From contig NZ_JOFQ01000001.1 of assembly GCF_000718305.1 (NCBI RefSeq), forward strand, positions 310,001 to 374,000: a stretch of 64,000 nucleotides of DNA, written 5' to 3'. This document shows, in pieces, positions 1-8,374 of this stretch (positions are counted from its first letter, which is position 1; each line of letters begins with the position of its first letter). Made by a program: the position numbers and the translations under genes. Below the pieces are notes generated by a model. The model saw nothing but the letters and a program-made list of their open reading frames with translations. It did not search any database and was not told the origin of the DNA. This stretch comes from Streptomyces niger. GTDB taxonomy: Bacteria > Actinomycetota > Actinomycetes > Streptomycetales > Streptomycetaceae.

Positions 1-1
1 C

Positions 2-424
2 GTCTCCAGCCGGGAGGCGATGCGGCGCACCATGACCACCTCGCCCGCCTTTCACCGATGGCTGGCGGCCACTCGTACCGACACCGCCCTGATGCGTGAC
101 GCGCTACGGGCCGGCGACGTGCAGGCCGTGGGGGAGATAGCCGAGCGCAACGCGATGGGTATGCACGCCGCCATGGAGGCAGCCGTCCCACCCGTCGTCT
201 ACCGCACGTCCGCCTCCCACCACGTGCTGCGGCAGGTACGCCGGTTGCGCGCAGCCGGTGAGCGGATGTGGGCCACGATGGACGCCGGCCCCAACGTGAA
301 GGTGCTCTGTCTGCCCGGCGACGCGGCGCGGTTGGCCGACCAGTTGCGCCGCTTGAGCCATCGGCCCGTCCTCGTCGCCCGCTCCGGGCCGGGCGCCACG
401 CTGCACCGTGGGGAGGTGCGATGA
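2..424 (+). CDS. mvaD: Diphosphomevalonate decarboxylase, C-terminal part (5' end outside window)
   Basis: Last step of the mevalonate pathway: ATP-dependent decarboxylation of mevalonate diphosphate to isopentenyl diphosphate in the cytosol. The reading frame is open from base 2, so only the last 140 or so codons are present. The visible part carries family hallmarks: SSREAMRRTMTTSP, the helix with AVGEIAERNAMGMHAAM, then TMDAGPNVKVL, which is the conserved C-terminal GHMP-fold strand of this enzyme. The stop codon overlaps the start of the phosphomevalonate kinase gene (ATGA at 421-424), so the two are translationally coupled. The family assignment is secure; the N-terminal catalytic half cannot be judged here. 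Confidence 0.93.
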   Translation, partial: VSSREAMRRTMTTSPAFHRWLAATRTDTALMRDALRAGDVQAVGEIAERNAMGMHAAMEAAVPPVVYRTSASHHVLRQVRRLRAAGERMWATMDAGPNVKVLCLPGDAARLADQLRRLSHRPVLVARSGPGATLHRGEVR

Positions 425-1617
425 CCGACTCCGTCACGGTCGAAGCCCCGGGCAAGCTGATGATCGCCGGCGAGTACGCCGTGCTCACTCCCGGGCAGCC
501 CGCGATCGTCACTGCCGTCGACCGCTGTGTCACCGTCACCGCCACCCGACCGCAGCACACCGGAAGCGACGTCGAGCTGGTCACTGACCTCTGCGATCGC
601 CCCGTGCCACTGCGTCGCACCCGAGACGGCCTGTGTGCCGTGCAGCAGTGTGACAACGCGCACCTGGCCGGCCCGCTGGCCCATCTGGTGCGCGTCGTGG
701 AGACCGTCGACGCGCTGCACACCGAGCTCGCGCGGCCTCCGGCGCGGGTACGTCTCGAGGCGTGCAGCGCCCTGCACCGCGACGGGCGCAAGCTCGGGCT
801 GGGGTCCAGTGGCGCCGTCACCGTCGCCGCCACCCGCGCCCTGCTGGCCTTCGTCGGCATGCCGATGACCGCCGAGGCCCACTTCCGTATCGCGCTGCTC
901 GCGTCCATCTCCGTCGATCACGGCCCCTCGGGCGCGGATCTGGCGGCGAGTACCTGGCCGGACGGGTGGGTGCACTACAGCCCGCCCGACCGCACCGCGC
1001 TCCTGCGGTACCGGCGCGAGCACGGCGTCCTTGCCACCCTGCACGCGCCGTGGTCCGGGCTGTCCGTACGCGTCCTGCCGCCACCGTCCACGCTGACCTT
1101 GGTGGCCGGCTGGTCCCGCGCGCCCGCCTCCACGACCGGCAGGGTCCGCCAACTGCGTGACTGCTGCTGGTGGCAGTCCCACTCCCGCCGGTGTTTCCAG
1201 CACCGTAGCGCCATCGGGGTCGACGCCATGGCGCATGCGTTGGAGCAGCACGACGACGCGCACGTACTGAGTGCGTTCCGCGACAGTGGGACGGTGCTGG
1301 CCGGCCTCGACAGGGAAGTCGGCCTGCGCATCTTCACCCCCGCTCTGACCGCACTGTGCGAGGCGGCCCGGAAGTGTGGCGCGCCCGCCAAGCCCTCAGG
1401 GGCCGGCGGTGGCGACTGCGGTATCGCCCTCCTCCCTGCCGGCACCGACCGTGAGGCGCTCCAGCGCCTCTGGGCACAAGCCGGTATCACCCCACTCGCC
1501 CTGCGGCCCGCCGCCGACGCCCGTCCCGCCTCCGCACCGATGTCCCAGCCGATCGGTCCGCGGCCGTCCGACGGCCTACGCCGGGCGTTCACCGCCCCCA
1601 CCGTGAGGAATGCGTGA
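421..1617 (+). CDS. mvaK2: Phosphomevalonate kinase
   Basis: Cytosolic GHMP-family kinase, 398 residues, converting mevalonate 5-phosphate to mevalonate diphosphate. The N-terminus has GKLMIAGEYAVL, the glycine-rich ATP loop is KLGLGSSGAVTVA (about residues 125-137), and the C-terminal GHMP motif is AKPSGAGGGDCGIAL (about 322-336). These match bacterial phosphomevalonate kinases rather than mevalonate kinases. The ATG overlaps the stop of the decarboxylase gene, and its own stop overlaps the start of the HMG-CoA reductase gene (1614-1617). In Streptomyces CL190-type clusters an IPP isomerase gene normally sits after this kinase; here none does. Length is normal for the family. Confidence 0.92.
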   Translation: MTDSVTVEAPGKLMIAGEYAVLTPGQPAIVTAVDRCVTVTATRPQHTGSDVELVTDLCDRPVPLRRTRDGLCAVQQCDNAHLAGPLAHLVRVVETVDALHTELARPPARVRLEACSALHRDGRKLGLGSSGAVTVAATRALLAFVGMPMTAEAHFRIALLASISVDHGPSGADLAASTWPDGWVHYSPPDRTALLRYRREHGVLATLHAPWSGLSVRVLPPPSTLTLVAGWSRAPASTTGRVRQLRDCCWWQSHSRRCFQHRSAIGVDAMAHALEQHDDAHVLSAFRDSGTVLAGLDREVGLRIFTPALTALCEAARKCGAPAKPSGAGGGDCGIALLPAGTDREALQRLWAQAGITPLALRPAADARPASAPMSQPIGPRPSDGLRRAFTAPTVRNA

Positions 1618-2717
1618 TGACTGCCCCTCCCCCGCCCCACAGCAGCGCCACCCCGCGCAGTGGCCCCGAACACGACGTGACGCACGTACCGCTGCGCTGG
1701 GTCGGCCCCCTGCGGGTTTCCGGGAACACCGCCACCGGCGAGGTAGAGGTGCCGCTGGCCACCTACGAGTCGCCGCTGTGGCCCTCGGTGGGGCGCGGCG
1801 CACGCATCTCCCGCCTCGTCGAGAGCGGCATCCGGGCCACCCTGCTCGACGAACGCATGACTCGCTCCGTGCTGGTGGAGGCCTCCGACGCCGCCACCGC
1901 CCGGACGGCGGCGCTGGCCGTCGACGGGCGCATCGACGAACTGCGTGAGGTCACCCGCACCACCAGCCGGTACGCGCAACTCCTCGCCGTACGGCACGAG
2001 GTCTGCGGGCCCTTGCTGTTCCTGCGCTTCGAGTTCTCCACCGGCGACGCCTCCGGACACAACATGGTCACCCTGGCCGCCGACAGGCTCCTGGCCCACC
2101 TGCTCGACACGGTCCCCGGCATCCGTTACGGCTCGGTCTCCGCGAACTACTGCACCGACAAGAAGCCCAGCGCGATCAACGGCATCCTGGGTCGCGGGAA
2201 GAACGTCAGCGCCGAGATCCTCGTCCCGCGGCAGGTCGTCGGCGACCGCCTGCACACCACCGCGGCCCGGATCGAACGGCTCAACATCGACAAGAACCTG
2301 GTGGGAACGTTGCTGGCCGGCGGTGTCCGATCCGCCAACGCGCACTACGCCAACATGCTGCTCGCCTTCTACCTGGCCACGGGACAGGATGCCGCCAACA
2401 TCGTCGAAGGCTCGCAAGGTGTCACCTACGTCCAGGACCGTGACGGCGACCTGTACTTCTCCTGCACCCTGCCCAACCTCATCCTCGGGACGACGGGCAG
2501 CGGCAAGAACCTCGGCACCGCCACCCGAGCACTCGAGCGTCTGGGGTGCCGCGAAGAACGCCCCACGGGAGACAACGCCCGGCGCCTGGCGGTACTGGCC
2601 GCCGCCACGGTGTTGTGCGGCGAGCTGTCGCTGCTGGCAGCTCAGACCAACCCCGGTGAACTGATGAGGGCCCACACCGGCATCGAGCGCGCCGGCGGAG
2701 CCCGCCATGCCCACTGA
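1614..2717 (+). CDS. hmgR: HMG-CoA reductase, soluble class I type
   Basis: NADPH-dependent reduction of HMG-CoA to mevalonate, the committing step of the pathway. At 367 residues it consists of the catalytic domain only, with no membrane segments, as in the Streptomyces mevalonate clusters. Visible landmarks are the catalytic Glu in YESPL (E52), FSTGDASGHNM (cofactor region, 141-151), NYCTDKKPSAIN (178-189, catalytic Lys), the Asp in TGQDAAN (D259) and the late His in RAHTG (H354). Two ATGs in tandem (1614 and 1617) could start it; both overlap the preceding stop. The 3' end overlaps the HMG-CoA synthase start by 11 nt. No active-site residue looks missing. Confidence 0.95.
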   Translation: MMTAPPPPHSSATPRSGPEHDVTHVPLRWVGPLRVSGNTATGEVEVPLATYESPLWPSVGRGARISRLVESGIRATLLDERMTRSVLVEASDAATARTAALAVDGRIDELREVTRTTSRYAQLLAVRHEVCGPLLFLRFEFSTGDASGHNMVTLAADRLLAHLLDTVPGIRYGSVSANYCTDKKPSAINGILGRGKNVSAEILVPRQVVGDRLHTTAARIERLNIDKNLVGTLLAGGVRSANAHYANMLLAFYLATGQDAANIVEGSQGVTYVQDRDGDLYFSCTLPNLILGTTGSGKNLGTATRALERLGCREERPTGDNARRLAVLAAATVLCGELSLLAAQTNPGELMRAHTGIERAGGARHAH

Positions 2718-3927
2718 CGGCCCGGTCGGGATCCACGACCTGACCTTCCGTACCGCCGGTCTCGTGCTGCCCCACACCGAACTCGCCCGGCACACCGGCG
2801 CCTGCGTGACCAAGTACCACCAGGGGATCGGCCAGCAGGCGATGAGTATCCCGGCAACCGACGAAGACATCGTCACCATGGCGGCTGAGGCCGCTGCGGC
2901 TCTCATGGAACGTCACGGCGCCGACCGGCTCCGCACTCTCCTGTTCGCCACCGAGACAGGCATCGATCAGTCCAAGGCCGCCGGTGTCTACGTCCACCAA
3001 CTCCTGGGGTTCGGCCCGCACATGCGCGTTGTGGAACTCAAGCAGGCCTGTTACGGCGCCACCGCGGCCCTCCAGCTCGCCACGGCCCTGGTACGCCGCG
3101 ACCCCGGCCAACACGTCCTCGTCCTGGCCAGCGACGTCGCCCGCTACGACCTGGACAGTCCCGGCGAGGCCACCCAAGGGGCCGCCGCGGCCGCCATGCT
3201 CATCGCTGCCGACCCTGCCCTGGTCACCATCCACCCCACATCCGGTTTGTACACGCATGACGTCATGGACTTCTGGCGCCCGAACTACCGCGCCACCGCC
3301 CTCGTCGACGGCAAGAAGTCCCTCGCCGCCTACCTCCAGGCCCTGCGGGGCGCCTGGCGCGACTACCGGCACCGTGGTGGGCTCGACGTGGCGCAACTGC
3401 ACACCGTCTGCTACCACCAACCGTTCACCCGCATGGCACACAAAGCCCACGCTCAGCTCCTGCAGGAGGCCGAAGCCCCGGCCACGGCCGCAGAGATCGC
3501 CCGCGCCCTCGCGCCGACCACCTCGTACAACGAGCTGGTCGGCAACAGCTACACCGCATCGCTGTATCTCGCGCTCGCCGCTCTGCTGGACAGCGACCAG
3601 CAACTGGACGGGCGGTCGGTGGGGTTCTTCAGCTACGGCTCGGGAAGCGTCGCCGAATTCTTCTCCGGAACCGTCCGCACCGGCTACCGGCACCTGTTGC
3701 GCACGGAGGAGCACCTCGAAGCCGTCCAGCGGCGGCACCCCATCGACTACGACACGTACCGCCGCCTCCACCGCATGCACCGCCTCCCCCGCCAGGAGCT
3801 GCCCGTCAACGGGGCCCAGCACGATCTCCCGCACGGCGTGTCGGGCCGCTACCGGCTCGCCGGCTTCCACGACCACCAGCGCATTTACGAGTGCGTTTCG
3901 CCACCACCGCTGTTCCCGCAGCCCTGA
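2707..3927 (+). CDS. hmgS: HMG-CoA synthase
   Basis: Thiolase-superfamily enzyme condensing acetyl-CoA and acetoacetyl-CoA to HMG-CoA; 406 residues. The nucleophilic Cys is in LKQACYGATAAL (C115), the general-base Glu is in ATETGID (E83) and the catalytic His is in YHQPF (H237). Spacing between these agrees with the well-studied staphylococcal enzyme with a constant offset of four. The C-terminus has the GFHDHQRIYE-like ending typical of bacterial members. It is the last gene of the mevalonate operon, overlapping the reductase gene. More than 500 nt without a convincing gene follow. Confidence 0.95.
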   Translation: MPTDGPVGIHDLTFRTAGLVLPHTELARHTGACVTKYHQGIGQQAMSIPATDEDIVTMAAEAAAALMERHGADRLRTLLFATETGIDQSKAAGVYVHQLLGFGPHMRVVELKQACYGATAALQLATALVRRDPGQHVLVLASDVARYDLDSPGEATQGAAAAAMLIAADPALVTIHPTSGLYTHDVMDFWRPNYRATALVDGKKSLAAYLQALRGAWRDYRHRGGLDVAQLHTVCYHQPFTRMAHKAHAQLLQEAEAPATAAEIARALAPTTSYNELVGNSYTASLYLALAALLDSDQQLDGRSVGFFSYGSGSVAEFFSGTVRTGYRHLLRTEEHLEAVQRRHPIDYDTYRRLHRMHRLPRQELPVNGAQHDLPHGVSGRYRLAGFHDHQRIYECVSPPPLFPQP

Positions 3928-4464
3928 GCGCAGCCGCACCCCGTGAGCGTGTCCAGGGCACGGAGGCCGGGGCCAACCGATGTCGGTGCGGGCCCCGCCC
4001 TCGACCGCATGGCCCGGTCGTCTCGTGATGGTGCGAGTCCGGGCGCGTGGCGGCGCGAGCCGGGCACCGTGGTGCGCCGTGCAGCGGCAGTGCCGGAGGG
4101 GGCGGCGGCGTTCGCGATACGCACCGGCTCGCATCTCCCCGGCATCCCCACGGAGTGGGGACCGCACACGCATCCAGGACACGACTGGACAGAACACGAC
4201 CGGGCACGACGCGACCGGGCAAGAGGCGCACTGCGAGCAGGAGTGGCGCGCCGTACTGCAACGCGCCTCGCGGACGGATGCCGAACGGGCCGGCGTCCCA
4301 AGGGTAAGAAGGAGCCGGGATTCGGCGTCCTGGACTTCTCGCCCGGAACGCCGAGACCCGGCGCGTACGCACGTGCGATGGTCACCGGACCTTCACACTC
4401 GGCAGCCGATGAACCGGACCGCTGGGGGAACTCGGTGTCGGGTCGGCTGAGGGGAGGCCCCGAA
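3928..4464 (+). other. Intergenic stretch after the mevalonate operon
   Basis: No convincing gene. Open frames exist on both strands but are arginine-, proline- and serine-rich, lack a ribosome binding site and show no recognisable motif, so they look like GC-driven shadows. I saw no trace of an IPP isomerase here. Promoter elements for the small downstream gene may lie near the 3' end, but I cannot point to one. Confidence 0.5.
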
Positions 4465-4686
4465 GTGATCGCCATCGCTTTTTCACTGCTTCCGGTCATG
4501 GCGGTACTGCTGTACACGATGGATCGCATCGAGGACTGGCTGCGCGACGGGTCGCCGAGGGTGCGTCACGCGCGAGGCGGGCAACTGCATCTGCGCCTGG
4601 TGCACAGCGTCGGCGCTGCGGCGACGCGTCGGCATGCCGGTGGCCGCCGTGGCGGGGTACGTATGCGCAACACCGACGTCGCTTGA
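4465..4686 (+). CDS. Small membrane protein, unknown function
   Basis: Predicted 73-residue protein from a GTG start with GAGGGGAGG a few bases upstream. It begins with a hydrophobic helix (IAIAFSLLPVMAVLLYT) followed by MDRIEDWL and a basic region with RHARG. Streptomyces genomes contain many short proteins of this layout: one N-terminal membrane segment, then a MDRxED-like motif and an Arg/His-rich tail. Their function is not known to me. The last 25 residues are low-complexity and may be read-through beyond the conserved part. It lies between the mevalonate operon and the prenyl synthase gene with no obvious link to either. Confidence 0.5.
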   Translation: MIAIAFSLLPVMAVLLYTMDRIEDWLRDGSPRVRHARGGQLHLRLVHSVGAAATRRHAGGRRGGVRMRNTDVA

Positions 4687-4961
4687 TCCGGCTTCACCGC
4701 GAGGCGAAAACCCCGAGCGGACCGGTTGTCGCCCTGCAGCTCGCCCACAACGTCCCGCACTGCACGCCCTCGCGCGCCCCTTCGCGTATCGAGATGCGCT
4801 CCGGAGCGCGCCCTTGGCCGTGAGGTGATGCGTAGGACTCCTCGTTGCTTCCCCGTGCGTCATGCACCTCGTTGCGCGCCGGTAGGGCGGTGGGCAGACG
4901 CCCTACGGGGTAGAGCGAGAGGACGTGGTTCTGTGACGCCGGCGGTTCCTCAGGTGACCGG

Positions 4962-6056
4962 ATGGTGAGGCCGGTGTCGACCGCGCTGTCGCCGCTCGGC
5001 CCGGGCCTGCTGGGTACTCGGGAGGCGGTCGATACCGTACTGGCCGACTTCCTGCACGCCAAGGCCCGGTCCGCAGTCGACGGCCGGCTTCCCGGCGAGA
5101 TCACCCAGGTACTGCGTGAGTTCGTCTTCGCCGGCGGCAAACGGCTCCGACCGCTGTTGTGCGCTCTGGGGTGGCACGCCGCCCACGGTGTCGGCGGCAT
5201 CGGCCCGCTGATCCGCACGGCCGCGTCCTTGGAGATGTTCCACGCTTTCGCCCTCATCCACGACGACCTCATGGACCGCTCGGCCACCCGCCGAGGCCGG
5301 CCGACCGTCCACCGCGCCCTGGCCGACCGCCACCGTTCCTCTCCCCGTCACGACGGTGGCGAGCACCTCGGAACCAGCGCCGCCATCCTGGTCGGGGACC
5401 TGGCGCTGGCCTGGTCCGACGAACTGCTGCACACCGCCGGCCTGTGCCCCACCCGACTGGCCGCGGTCCTGCCGGTGATCGACGCCATGCGCACCGAGGT
5501 CATGTACGGGCAGTACCTCGACCTCCTGGCCACCGGCCGGCCGAGCGGTGCGACCGACGTGCCGTTGGCGGTCATCCGCCACAAGACCGCCAAGTACACC
5601 TGTGAGCGCCCGTTGCACGTCGGTGCCGCCGTCGCCGGTGCGCCTTCCGGACTCCTCACGGGGCTCAGCGCTTTCGCCCTTCCCCTCGGCGAGGCGTTCC
5701 AACTGCGCGACGATCTCCTCGGCGTCTGGGGCCGGCCCGACCAGACGGGCAAGCCGGCCCTCGATGACATGCGGGAGGGCAAGCACACCGTCCTCATCGC
5801 CCTGGCGCTTCAGGCCGCGGACGAGCAGCAGACGCGCCTGCTACGCACCCACTACGGCAATCCGGACCTCGACGAGGTCAACGCCGAGGCCGTGCGCGCG
5901 ATTCTGCAGGCAACCGGCGCCGACCTGGCGGTCGAGCGCATGATCACCGAACGGTACGAGCAGACCCTGGCCGCCCTCGCCGATCTGCCCCTCCCTGACG
6001 GCACGCGCCACCACCTGCGGCAGCTGGCGGAGCAGTCCGTATGGAGAGCGGCCTGA
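4962..6056 (+). CDS. Polyprenyl diphosphate synthase, probably geranylgeranyl diphosphate synthase
   Basis: All-trans prenyl transferase of 364 residues that extends DMAPP/GPP/FPP with IPP. The first aspartate-rich motif is IHDDLMD (D101-D102-x-x-D105), preceded by GGKRLRP (58-64). The RHKTAKY motif sits near 206-212, and the second aspartate motif is RDDLLGVWG (249-257), where the last Asp of DDxxD is replaced by Gly as is common in actinobacterial GGPP synthases. Chain length cannot be read with certainty, but MFHAFALIHDD, with a medium-size residue two turns before the first motif, fits C20 rather than a long-chain product. It lies 1 kb after the mevalonate operon, which would supply its IPP. 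ATG chosen at 4962; a GTG follows at once. Confidence 0.9.
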   Translation: MVRPVSTALSPLGPGLLGTREAVDTVLADFLHAKARSAVDGRLPGEITQVLREFVFAGGKRLRPLLCALGWHAAHGVGGIGPLIRTAASLEMFHAFALIHDDLMDRSATRRGRPTVHRALADRHRSSPRHDGGEHLGTSAAILVGDLALAWSDELLHTAGLCPTRLAAVLPVIDAMRTEVMYGQYLDLLATGRPSGATDVPLAVIRHKTAKYTCERPLHVGAAVAGAPSGLLTGLSAFALPLGEAFQLRDDLLGVWGRPDQTGKPALDDMREGKHTVLIALALQAADEQQTRLLRTHYGNPDLDEVNAEAVRAILQATGADLAVERMITERYEQTLAALADLPLPDGTRHHLRQLAEQSVWRAA

Positions 6057-6473
6057 CCGGCGAAGCGCCGACGAAGCACCGGCGTACTGCCCCGCCGGCC
6101 CATCGGCCCATCGAGACCTGCTCACCGCGGGCCCGGCTGACCGTGCAACTGTGCCGACAATTCCGCCGTGACGGACAGCCCGCGACGATCTGGACCGACT
6201 TCCACCGCCCCGTCGCGGAAGCGCTGGTCCTGCCGACCCAAGCCGTCCTCGGCGGACGACGGCCCGCGCGGCCCGCTCGGCTCGCATGCCCGTATGCCCT
6301 CCGCTCGACGGCGTACGTGCGGTTGTCCGGGCCCCGACAGGTGGGGGGTCTTTGTGGGTGCCGATAGGGCCGTTCGGCACTGTTCGTCCTCCGCCGGTGG
6401 TGCAACTCTCGGCTCACGGCACTACGGGCGGACACGTCCGGTCCGCCTGACGGCAGAGCAGGAGGAGGCTGCC
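6057..6473 (+). other. Intergenic region with DevR-like box upstream of the CBS gene
   Basis: About 417 nt without a convincing gene. A 108-residue frame starting inside the prenyl synthase end (6041-6367) has no recognisable domain and an Arg/Pro-rich tail; it could be a decayed gene but I would not call it. The useful content is the palindrome at 6367-6378 and the strong ribosome binding site GGAGGAGG just before the CBS gene at 6474. Confidence 0.5.
6367..6378. promoter_or_regulatory. Candidate DevR/DosR-type box (GGGCCGTTCGGC)
   Basis: The 12-mer GGGCCGTTCGGC lies 96 nt before the start codon of the CBS gene. It recurs exactly, twice, at 11521 and 11556, and as GGGCCGACCGGC at 8278. With arms GGGCC and GGCC around a 4-nt centre it resembles the DosR consensus layout GGGAC-N4-GTCCC. 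Ten G/C and two T positions make the exact repeat unlikely by chance (roughly 0.05 expected in 64 kb). Confidence 0.55.
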
Positions 6474-6893
6474 ATGACCACGGCACGGGACATCATGCAC
6501 CAGGGTGCCGAGTGCGTCGGTGAGCAGGAGACACTGGTGAACGTGGCGAAGCGGATGGTGCGGCACGGCATCGGTTCGATGCTGGTCTGTGACGCGGACC
6601 AGCGGATGCGCGGCATCATCACGGACCGGGACATCGTGGTGAAGTGCCTGGCGGAGGGCCATGACCCGCAGAGCATGACCGCCGGCGAGCTCGCACAGGG
6701 CACTCCGATCGCCGTCCCGCCCGATGCCGACGTGCGGCACGTACTGCAGACCATGGAGGACCACCAGATCCGCAGGCTGCCCGTGGTGGAGGAAGACCGA
6801 CCCGTCGGCGTCATCAGCGAGGCCGACCTCGCCCGCCATGTCAGTGAGGCCCAGATGGGCCACTTCGTCGAGGCGATCGCCACGGCAAGGTGA
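6474..6893 (+). CDS. CBS domain pair protein
   Basis: A 139-residue protein made of two CBS domains (about 8-60 and 72-130), the fold that binds adenine nucleotides and senses energy state. Typical strand-helix signatures are seen: TARDIMHQGAECVGEQETL, GIGSMLVCDAD, GIITDRDIVVK, then IRRLPVVEEDRPVGVISEADLA. The start at 6474 follows a strong GGAGGAGG ribosome site; the longer upstream frame is not needed. In mycobacteria a protein of this kind (Rv2626c type) belongs to the DosR dormancy regulon. The neighbours here (Rv1733c type, DUF1876, DevR/DevS) repeat that company. A stem-loop follows at 6924-6956. Confidence 0.9.
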   Translation: MTTARDIMHQGAECVGEQETLVNVAKRMVRHGIGSMLVCDADQRMRGIITDRDIVVKCLAEGHDPQSMTAGELAQGTPIAVPPDADVRHVLQTMEDHQIRRLPVVEEDRPVGVISEADLARHVSEAQMGHFVEAIATAR

Positions 6894-6923
6894 TGCGGCG
6901 GACGTACGCCGCACCGAACGGTG

Positions 6924-6956
6924 TCTGGTGGGAGGGTTGCTCGGCCCCCCACCAGA
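6924..6956 (+). terminator. Stem-loop terminator after the CBS gene
   Basis: Arms TCTGGTGGGAGG (6924-6935) and CCCCCCACCAGA (6945-6956) pair over 12 positions with a single mismatch, around a 9-nt loop, 31 nt after the CBS stop. There is no U-tract, which is normal in Streptomyces. Confidence 0.6.
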
Positions 6957-7103
6957 GCGTTCGCTCACCACCGCCGCAGTGTTGGCGGAGGGAGGGGCGA
7001 AGCCCGGCAGGTGCCCGGCGGAAACGGGGCGCCCGGCGTCCGATGAGTACGGCATTCGGCACCGTCCGGCGGCGCCGCCCGGGGGACGAGAGAAGGCCGG
7101 CCG

Positions 7104-7682
7104 ATGGGCACGAAGAAGTGGATGTGGCGCTGGCGGAGCAGTCCGCTCAGACGGCCCTCCGACGTGCTGGAATCGCTCGTCGTGCTGCTTGCCGTGCTGC
7201 TCGTGCTGCTCGGCACACCGACAGTCGCCGTCATGGCGAGCCGGGCCGCCCAGGACACCGTGCAGGAGCAGCGGCGGGACCGGCACTCCGCCACTGCCGT
7301 ACTGGTGGAGGACGCGCCCGAGCAGGCACCGGCCACCGGGTACAGCGGCGCGGACAACGACAAGGTGAGCGTCGCCGTGCGCTGGCGGGACACGCAGGGC
7401 TCCGTCCGTACGGGAACAGCACCATCCGAACCGGGCCGCAAGGCCGGGACGGCGGTCGCGATCTGGCTCGACGATCGGGGGCGGCTCACCAAACAGCCAC
7501 TCGGTTCCGTGGACGGTGCCGTCACCGTGGGGATGACGGGCATCGCGGCCGCCCTCGGCTGGAGCGTCGCAGTGTTGTCCGCCGCCTGGGGCACGCGTCT
7601 GGGCCTTGACCGTCGGCGCGCCCGGCAGTGGGGCCGCGAATGGGCCCAGATCGGACCGCGATGGGGACAGAAGCAGAAGTGA
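7104..7682 (+). CDS. Rv1733c-type two-helix membrane protein
   Basis: A 192-residue membrane protein with one transmembrane helix near the N-terminus (LESLVVLLAVLLVLLGTPTVAVMAS, about 22-47) and another near the C-terminus (VGMTGIAAALGWSVAVLSAAWG, about 142-165), with an extracytoplasmic domain of about 95 residues between. The topology, the motif TAVLVEDAP, and AVRWRDTQGSVRTGTA with WLDDRGRLT in the outer domain are typical of Streptomyces homologues of mycobacterial Rv1733c. That is a DosR-regulated membrane protein of unknown biochemical role. The placement in a DevR/DevS-type block supports the assignment. The start was chosen as the ATG before the basic MGTKKWMWRWR segment. Confidence 0.8.
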   Translation: MGTKKWMWRWRSSPLRRPSDVLESLVVLLAVLLVLLGTPTVAVMASRAAQDTVQEQRRDRHSATAVLVEDAPEQAPATGYSGADNDKVSVAVRWRDTQGSVRTGTAPSEPGRKAGTAVAIWLDDRGRLTKQPLGSVDGAVTVGMTGIAAALGWSVAVLSAAWGTRLGLDRRRARQWGREWAQIGPRWGQKQK

Positions 7683-7771
7683 CGCGGCACTCCACGGGCC
7701 GGAGGGGGCCGACAGGCACTCTCCGGCCGCCGTGACTGCCGGTCACACCACCGCACGAAGGAGGATCCGCC

Positions 7772-8065
7772 GTGTCCGGAATCGGCGATGACGACATACG
7801 GCTGGCCGTGAAGGAGTGGAAGCTCCGCCTGTACCTGTACGAGACGGGCCCCAAGACCACGGCGTGGGTGGTGCTCGACACCGGTGACAACGTGCTCGAA
7901 GAACGGGCCCGTGCCCATCGGAACCCCCACGACGTGGCAGTGCCCGAGATCGGTGACGAACTCGCGGCAGGCCGCGCGCTGGTGGCCTTGGGGCAACAGC
8001 TGATCGACTGCGCGACCACGGACGTCGAAGGGGTGGGTGCCGGACGCATCGACTCGCACGACTGA
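7772..8065 (+). CDS. DUF1876 protein (Rv1738/Rv2632c-like)
   Basis: A 97-residue protein starting at GTG after GAAGGAGG. The core KEWKLRLYLYETGPKTTAWVVL, then ARAHRNPHDVAVPEIGDELAAGRALVALGQQLI, is the DUF1876 pattern. In Mycobacterium tuberculosis, relatives Rv1738 and Rv2632c are strongly DosR-induced; the Rv1738 structure resembles ribosome hibernation factors. A role in translation arrest during hypoxia is therefore a reasonable but unproven inference. Right after its stop a run of 8-nt repeats begins (8073-8112). Confidence 0.85.
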   Translation: MSGIGDDDIRLAVKEWKLRLYLYETGPKTTAWVVLDTGDNVLEERARAHRNPHDVAVPEIGDELAAGRALVALGQQLIDCATTDVEGVGAGRIDSHD

Positions 8066-8072
8066 TCCGGAG

Positions 8073-8112
8073 GGCAGGAAGGCGGGAAGGCGGGAAGGTC
8101 GGAGGGCCGGAG
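8073..8112 (+). repeat. 8-nt tandem repeat after the DUF1876 gene
   Basis: Five units of 8 nt (GGCAGGAA, GGCGGGAA twice, GGTCGGAG, GGCCGGAG) starting 7 nt after the stop codon. The rest of the 309-nt gap 8066-8374 holds the DevR-like box at 8278 and the ribosome site of the next gene, and no gene that I can support. Confidence 0.75.
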
Positions 8113-8277
8113 GCCGGACGGGTCCGAAGGCAACCGTTGCGGGGTACCTACCGGATCAAACGGCTTCCGTCGGCACGCCTCGTCCCGGCACTTCTCCGCC
8201 CTCGCCAACCACCCTCTCGCCGCCCGTGGCCCGCTACGCGGGGCCCGAAGAAGCAGAACTCCTCGGTGCCACACGAC

Positions 8278-8289
8278 GGGCCGACCGGC
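8278..8289. promoter_or_regulatory. Candidate DevR-type box (GGGCCGACCGGC)
   Basis: Same arms and spacing as the sites at 6367, 11521 and 11556, differing only in the two central bases. It lies 86 nt before the likely ATG of the SHOCT gene, almost the same distance as at the CBS gene. On its own it could be chance; the shared spacing is what supports it. Confidence 0.4.
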
Positions 8290-8374
8290 GTCGCGGGAGG
8301 GACGGATGGCCCATGGCCGCCGAGGCGGTGGTGGACGCACGCTGTTGGCGATTTCTCCGGAGGTGAGTGACGTG

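Noticed and set aside
199..2906. Long minus-strand open frames opposite the mevalonate genes
   Set aside because: They are GC-driven shadows: Arg/Gly/Ala-rich, no ribosome site, and antisense to well-supported enzymes.
6041..6367. A 108-residue frame beginning inside the polyprenyl synthase gene
   Set aside because: No domain, no ribosome site, basic low-complexity tail; kept only as a remark in the intergenic entry.
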